From positions 1-10,706 of the forward strand of contig JACRHK010000244.1 of the NCBI GenBank assembly GCA_016217625.1: a stretch of DNA of 10,706 bases. Reading direction: 5' to 3'. Below are positions 6,645-10,706 of the stretch, piece after piece. The position numbers and the translations under genes are program-made. The notes under the pieces were generated by a model. It had not been told where the DNA came from and made no database searches. It saw only the letters and a program-made list of their open reading frames with translations. The first letter of the stretch is position 1. Each line of letters opens with the position of its first letter. Source of the stretch: Nitrospirota bacterium (GTDB lineage: Bacteria > Nitrospirota > RBG-16-64-22 > JACRHK01).

Positions 6645-6664
6645 CTCACCCGCTCCTTCCGTGT

Positions 6665-6694
6665 GAAAAAAGTGAGGTCGCTTGCACTTTTTTC
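6665..6694. promoter_or_regulatory. Perfect 10-bp inverted repeat in the recG-rpmB divergent region
   Basis: GAAAAAAGTG (6665-6674) and CACTTTTTTC (6685-6694) are perfect inverted copies separated by 10 nt. The right arm ends exactly at the base before the predicted rpmB -35 element, so the T-tract could act like an UP element or the pair could be an operator. For recG it lies in the region just upstream of the ribosome binding site. It is too poor in GC for a convincing terminator. Confidence 0.55.
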
Positions 6695-6723
6695 TTGCTC
6701 AGACCGATGGGTTGTGTTAGCAT
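6695..6723 (+). promoter_or_regulatory. Predicted rpmB promoter
   Basis: TTGCTC (6695-6700), a 17-bp spacer and TAGCAT (6718-6723), preceded by an extended -10 TG at 6715-6716. The start of transcription would be near 6730, leaving a leader of about 29 nt. The match is moderate, but spacing, extended -10 and location agree. Confidence 0.5.
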
Positions 6724-6746
6724 GACGGCAAGTTGAGGAAACACCT

Positions 6747-6753
6747 GAGGAGG
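6747..6753 (+). promoter_or_regulatory. Strong ribosome binding site deciding the rpmB TTG start
   Basis: GAGGAGG lies five bases before TTG 6759. It justifies the non-ATG start, which gives the conserved L28 N-terminus MARxCEIC. Confidence 0.85.
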
Positions 6754-6758
6754 AAACC

Positions 6759-6950
6759 TTGGCAAGAAGCTGCGAGATCTGCGACAAACATCACCTGCGC
6801 GGGCATTATGTGAGCCATGCCCACAACAAGACCAATCGGCGGTTCTACCCTAACCTCCAACGGGTCCGAGTCCGGGTAAACGGCAACACCCACAAGGTGC
6901 TCATCTGCACGCGCTGTCTCCGATCGGGCCGCACCCAACAAGCCGTCTGA
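6759..6950 (+). CDS. rpmB: Large-subunit ribosomal protein bL28
   Basis: Small basic protein of the 50S subunit, which binds 23S rRNA near the E site. The 63 aa match the L28 pattern along their length: MARSCEIC at the N-terminus, [21 protein letters not shown] (18-38) in the centre and the C-terminal CTRCLRSG. Four cysteines, C5, C8, C50 and C53, form the zinc-binding version of the protein (C+ form). The start is TTG, placed by the strong ribosome binding site just upstream. It is a single-gene unit on the plus strand, divergent from recG and convergent with rel; rpmG, often its partner in other bacteria, is not beside it here. Confidence 0.97.
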   Translation: MARSCEICDKHHLRGHYVSHAHNKTNRRFYPNLQRVRVRVNGNTHKVLICTRCLRSGRTQQAV

Positions 6951-7054
6951 CTCGTACCGTTCCAACTTATTCTGCCCAATTTGTGTAGAGCCTGGCGACT
7001 CCGGAACCAACACTTCGCGCGAGACTTACATGGTCAGCAATGGTTGGAACGTCG
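6951..7054. other. Convergent rpmB-rel intergenic region with a distant inverted repeat
   Basis: This 104-bp gap separates the 3' ends of rpmB and rel. CGTTCCAAC (6958-6966) and GTTGGAACG (7043-7051) are perfect 9-bp inverted copies 76 nt apart. I see no compact GC stem followed by a T-run on either strand, and no tRNA-like cloverleaf, so how transcripts end here is unclear. Confidence 0.5.
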
Positions 7055-9199
7055 CTAAGCGGCGGGCGTCCGCCTCACGCTCAACACCCCGTCGACATCC
7101 TGAATCTTCCGCATCACCCGGTTGAGGTGCTGCACGTCCAGGACTTCCACCATGAAGTGGCACTGGGCCCGGCGATCCTCCGTCGTGGAGACCTCGGCCT
7201 GGCTGATGTTGGCCTCCATCGCCGTGATGGCCGCCGACACGCCGGCCAGCATGCCCGGGCGATCCACGGTCCGGACGGTAATCCGGACGGGCCGGGGGGA
7301 TCGCTCCACCCGATCCCAATCCACCTGCACCATCCGTTCGCGGTCAAACGCCGGGTGGGCCAAGTTCGGGCAATCGGCCTGGTGCACGGTGAGCCCGCGG
7401 CCCCGGGTGACGAACCCCACGATGGGATCGCCGGGCAGCGGCCCGCAGCACTTCGCGTAATGCAGCAGCACCTGATCGATGCTTCCCAGCCGGACGCTCT
7501 TGACCTCCTGCGCCGGGCGTTTCAGCGGCCGCTGCTCCTCCCGCGCCCGGAAGCGCGACTCCTCGGGCAGGAGACGATGGGCCACCTGCAGCGCCGACAC
7601 CTTTCCGTACCCGATGGCCGCCAGCAGGTCCTCTCCCGTGGAGAGGCTCATCTCCTGCGCGACGCGGTGGAGCTCCTCGGACTTCTGGAAGCGCCCCAGG
7701 CTCAGGTCGGCCCGCCGGAGCTCCCGATCCAGCAGCTCCGCGCCCAACTGGGTGGAGTGTTTCCGCTCTTCCGTTTTGATCCAGTGTTTGATCCGCTGGC
7801 GGGCCCTCGAGGTTTTCACGATCTTCAGCCAGTCGCGGCTGGGCACGTGGCCCGGCTGAGCCTGGATGGCCACAATGTCGCCGGTCTTGAGCTCGTACTT
7901 GAGGGGAACGATCTTGCCGTTCACCTTGGCGGCGACGCACTGGTTGCCCACGTCGCTGTGGATGCTGTAGGCGAAGTCGATAGGCGTGGATCCCTTGGGA
8001 AGCTCCTTCACGTCCCCCTTGGGGGTGAGCGCGTAGACCGCGTCGGGGAAGAGGTCCACCTTCACCGTCTCCATGAACTCCCGGGCGTCGGGCAGGTCCC
8101 GCTGCCACTCCAAGAGCTGCCGGAGCCAGGCAAACTGGGCCTCCGCCTTCTCCCCCAGCACCTGCTTCTCCTTGTACTTCCAATGGGCGGCGATCCCCTC
8201 TTCGGCTACCCGGTGCATCTCCTCCGTCCGGATCTGGAACTCCACCCGCTCCCCCTTGGGGCCGATGACCGTGGTGTGAAGCGATTGATAGAGGTTCGAC
8301 TTCGGCACGGCGATGTAGTCCTTGAACCGCCCCGGGACGGGCGTCCAGAGCGAGTGGATCAGGCCCAGGATGGCGTAGCAGTTCATCTTCGTGTCCGTGG
8401 TGATTCGGATGGCGATGAGATCGTAGACCTCCTCGAAGGAGATCCCCTGCTTCCGCATCTTCTGCCAGATAGAGAAGTAGTGCTTGGGCCGGCCCTTCAC
8501 CTCGCCCTTGAACCCGAACTCCTCCAGCTTACCCTTGACGATCCCGAGGAGCTCGCGGATATAGTTCTCGCGATCCTCGCGCCGCTTGGCCACCTTCTGT
8601 TCCAGCTCCAGGCAGATCTCGGACTGCAGGGTGCGGAAGGCCAGGTCTTCGAGCTCCCACTTCAGCCACGCGATCCCCATCCGGTTGGCGAGGGGGGCGT
8701 AGATATCCAGCGTCTCCTGGGCGATCTCGCGCTGCCGCTGCGGGGGGAGGTAGTGGAGCGTGCGCATGTTGTGGAGGCGGTCGGCCAGCTTGATGAGGAT
8801 GATCCGGATGTCCTTGGCCATGGCGAGGATCATCTTCCGGAAGTTCTCCGCCTGGGCCTCGACACGGGTCTTGAACTCCATCCGGCTGATCTTCGTGAGC
8901 CCCTCCACCAGGAAGGCGACCTCCTCGCCGAAGAGCACCCGGAGCTGCTCCGGCTTCACGGGGGTGTCCTCGAGGATGTCGTGCAGCAGCCCGGCCACGA
9001 TGGTCGTCATATCGAGCTTCAGCTCGGTCAGGATCGCCGCGACCTCGAGGGGATGGGAGAGGTACGGCTCGCCGGAGAGGCGGGTCTGGCCGCGATGCAT
9101 CTTGGACGAAAACTCGTAGGCCCGCCGGAAGAGGCCGGTCTCGACCTCCGGATGGTAGGTGTGGATCTTCTCCGCAATCTCTTCGCTACGAGCAATCAT
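7055..9199 (-). CDS. rel: Bifunctional (p)ppGpp synthetase/hydrolase, Rel/SpoT family
   Basis: Cytoplasmic, ribosome-associated enzyme that makes (p)ppGpp from ATP and GTP/GDP during starvation and degrades it otherwise. The 714-aa length is typical. The hydrolase HD domain (about 20-180) keeps H49, H73-D74 (LLHDILEDT) and D140 (KLADRLHNMRTL). The synthetase has GRPKHYFSIWQKM (237-248), YDLIAIRI (259-266) and EFQIRTEEMH (320-329). R291-F-K-D294 is the RxKD motif of bifunctional enzymes, unlike the ExDD of synthetase-only RelA. A TGS domain (about 385-445), a helical/zinc-finger region with the Cys pair in YAKCCGPLPGD (581-591), and a C-terminal ACT domain (about 637-712) complete it. No repeat insert is present in the gene, unlike recG, recJ and the kinase. 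It starts 30 bp after the recJ stop, so cotranscription with recJ is likely; the ribosome binding site is weak. With both domains intact this is a Rel-type enzyme; naming it relA or spoT is a matter of convention. Confidence 0.96.
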   Translation of the reverse strand: MIARSEEIAEKIHTYHPEVETGLFRRAYEFSSKMHRGQTRLSGEPYLSHPLEVAAILTELKLDMTTIVAGLLHDILEDTPVKPEQLRVLFGEEVAFLVEGLTKISRMEFKTRVEAQAENFRKMILAMAKDIRIILIKLADRLHNMRTLHYLPPQRQREIAQETLDIYAPLANRMGIAWLKWELEDLAFRTLQSEICLELEQKVAKRREDRENYIRELLGIVKGKLEEFGFKGEVKGRPKHYFSIWQKMRKQGISFEEVYDLIAIRITTDTKMNCYAILGLIHSLWTPVPGRFKDYIAVPKSNLYQSLHTTVIGPKGERVEFQIRTEEMHRVAEEGIAAHWKYKEKQVLGEKAEAQFAWLRQLLEWQRDLPDAREFMETVKVDLFPDAVYALTPKGDVKELPKGSTPIDFAYSIHSDVGNQCVAAKVNGKIVPLKYELKTGDIVAIQAQPGHVPSRDWLKIVKTSRARQRIKHWIKTEERKHSTQLGAELLDRELRRADLSLGRFQKSEELHRVAQEMSLSTGEDLLAAIGYGKVSALQVAHRLLPEESRFRAREEQRPLKRPAQEVKSVRLGSIDQVLLHYAKCCGPLPGDPIVGFVTRGRGLTVHQADCPNLAHPAFDRERMVQVDWDRVERSPRPVRITVRTVDRPGMLAGVSAAITAMEANISQAEVSTTEDRRAQCHFMVEVLDVQHLNRVMRKIQDVDGVLSVRRTPAA

Positions 9200-9205
9200 C
9201 GCTTC

Positions 9206-9229
9206 TCATTGACTCATTGACTTATTGAC
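9206..9229. repeat. Octamer tandem repeat filling the recJ-rel spacer
   Basis: TCATTGAC (9206-9213), TCATTGAC (9214-9221) and TTATTGAC (9222-9229) occupy 24 of the 30 bases between the recJ stop (9230-9232) and the rel ATG (9197-9199). On the minus strand it places a GTCAATGA-type repeat directly upstream of the rel start, where a ribosome binding site is expected; only a weak GAG-type signal is visible. Confidence 0.8.

Positions 9230-10706
<1,477 letters not shown>

Noticed and set aside
6665..6694. Bidirectional intrinsic terminator
   Set aside because: The stem is A/T except for three base pairs beside the loop and the outermost pair, and it lies upstream of both flanking genes, not at a 3' end.
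6717..7013. Minus-strand gene overlapping rpmB
   Set aside because: It is antisense to the clearly conserved L28 gene and has no family features.
6967..7042. tRNA or small structured RNA between rpmB and rel
   Set aside because: No acceptor/T-arm pattern or anticodon stem could be built on either strand; short GC matches alone are not enough.
7040..9220. Long plus-strand open frame opposite rel
   Set aside because: It mirrors the conserved Rel protein codon for codon and has no recognisable motif or ribosome binding site.

Overview
The window is about 10.7 kb of GC-rich bacterial chromosome carrying housekeeping and regulatory genes: no phage, insertion sequence, CRISPR or plasmid gene is visible. 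A type IV prepilin peptidase, a two-transmembrane sensor kinase paired with a sigma-54 activator, a bifunctional Rel/SpoT and strong AGGAGG-type ribosome binding sites suggest a Gram-negative-type bacterium. GC-rich uncultivated lineages such as Methylomirabilota (NC10/Rokubacteria), Nitrospirota or a deltaproteobacterial relative would fit, but nothing here fixes the phylum.

Layout, left to right. (1) 1-3960, minus strand: a four-gene run read from right to left: a small coiled-coil protein of unknown function, the prepilin peptidase (pilD-like), a PAS-containing sensor histidine kinase, and an NtrC-family sigma-54 response regulator cut by the left edge. Genes overlap or are 2 bp apart except for a 103-bp kinase-regulator gap filled by a large palindrome. 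A plausible sigma-70 promoter lies just upstream of the run. (2) 4008-6644, minus: recG. (3) 6645-6758: a divergent promoter region with a perfect 10-bp inverted repeat. (4) 6759-6950, plus: rpmB (ribosomal protein L28), the only plus-strand gene. (5) 7055-9199, minus: a bifunctional (p)ppGpp synthetase/hydrolase. (6) 9230-10706, minus: recJ, cut at its 5' end by the right edge, 30 bp upstream of rel and probably cotranscribed with it.

Functionally, recG and recJ act in replication-fork repair and recombination, rel runs the stringent response, rpmB serves translation, and the left operon joins pilin/pseudopilin maturation to a sigma-54 two-component system that may control a type IV pilus or type II secretion regulon (inference).

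The most unusual thing is not a gene. At least eight sites hold short tandem arrays of 6-, 7- or 8-bp units (for example GACTCCT, CTGACCG, GGTTGGA, GTCCAAG/GACTTTG, GGTTAA, TCATTGAC) or related palindromes. Several are head-to-head, giving hairpins with arms of 24-31 nt. Five sites lie inside conserved genes (kinase, recG, recJ x3), where they stay in frame and lengthen surface loops; a GC-rich palindrome adds a second insert to recG. Others overlap the recG stop codon, fill the recJ-rel spacer, or occupy the kinase-regulator gap. They look like a spreading short-repeat family similar in form to the heptameric STRR repeats of cyanobacteria. Two further oddities are a Glu at the second catalytic Asp position of the prepilin peptidase and GAFTDA instead of GAFTGA in the sigma-54 activator.
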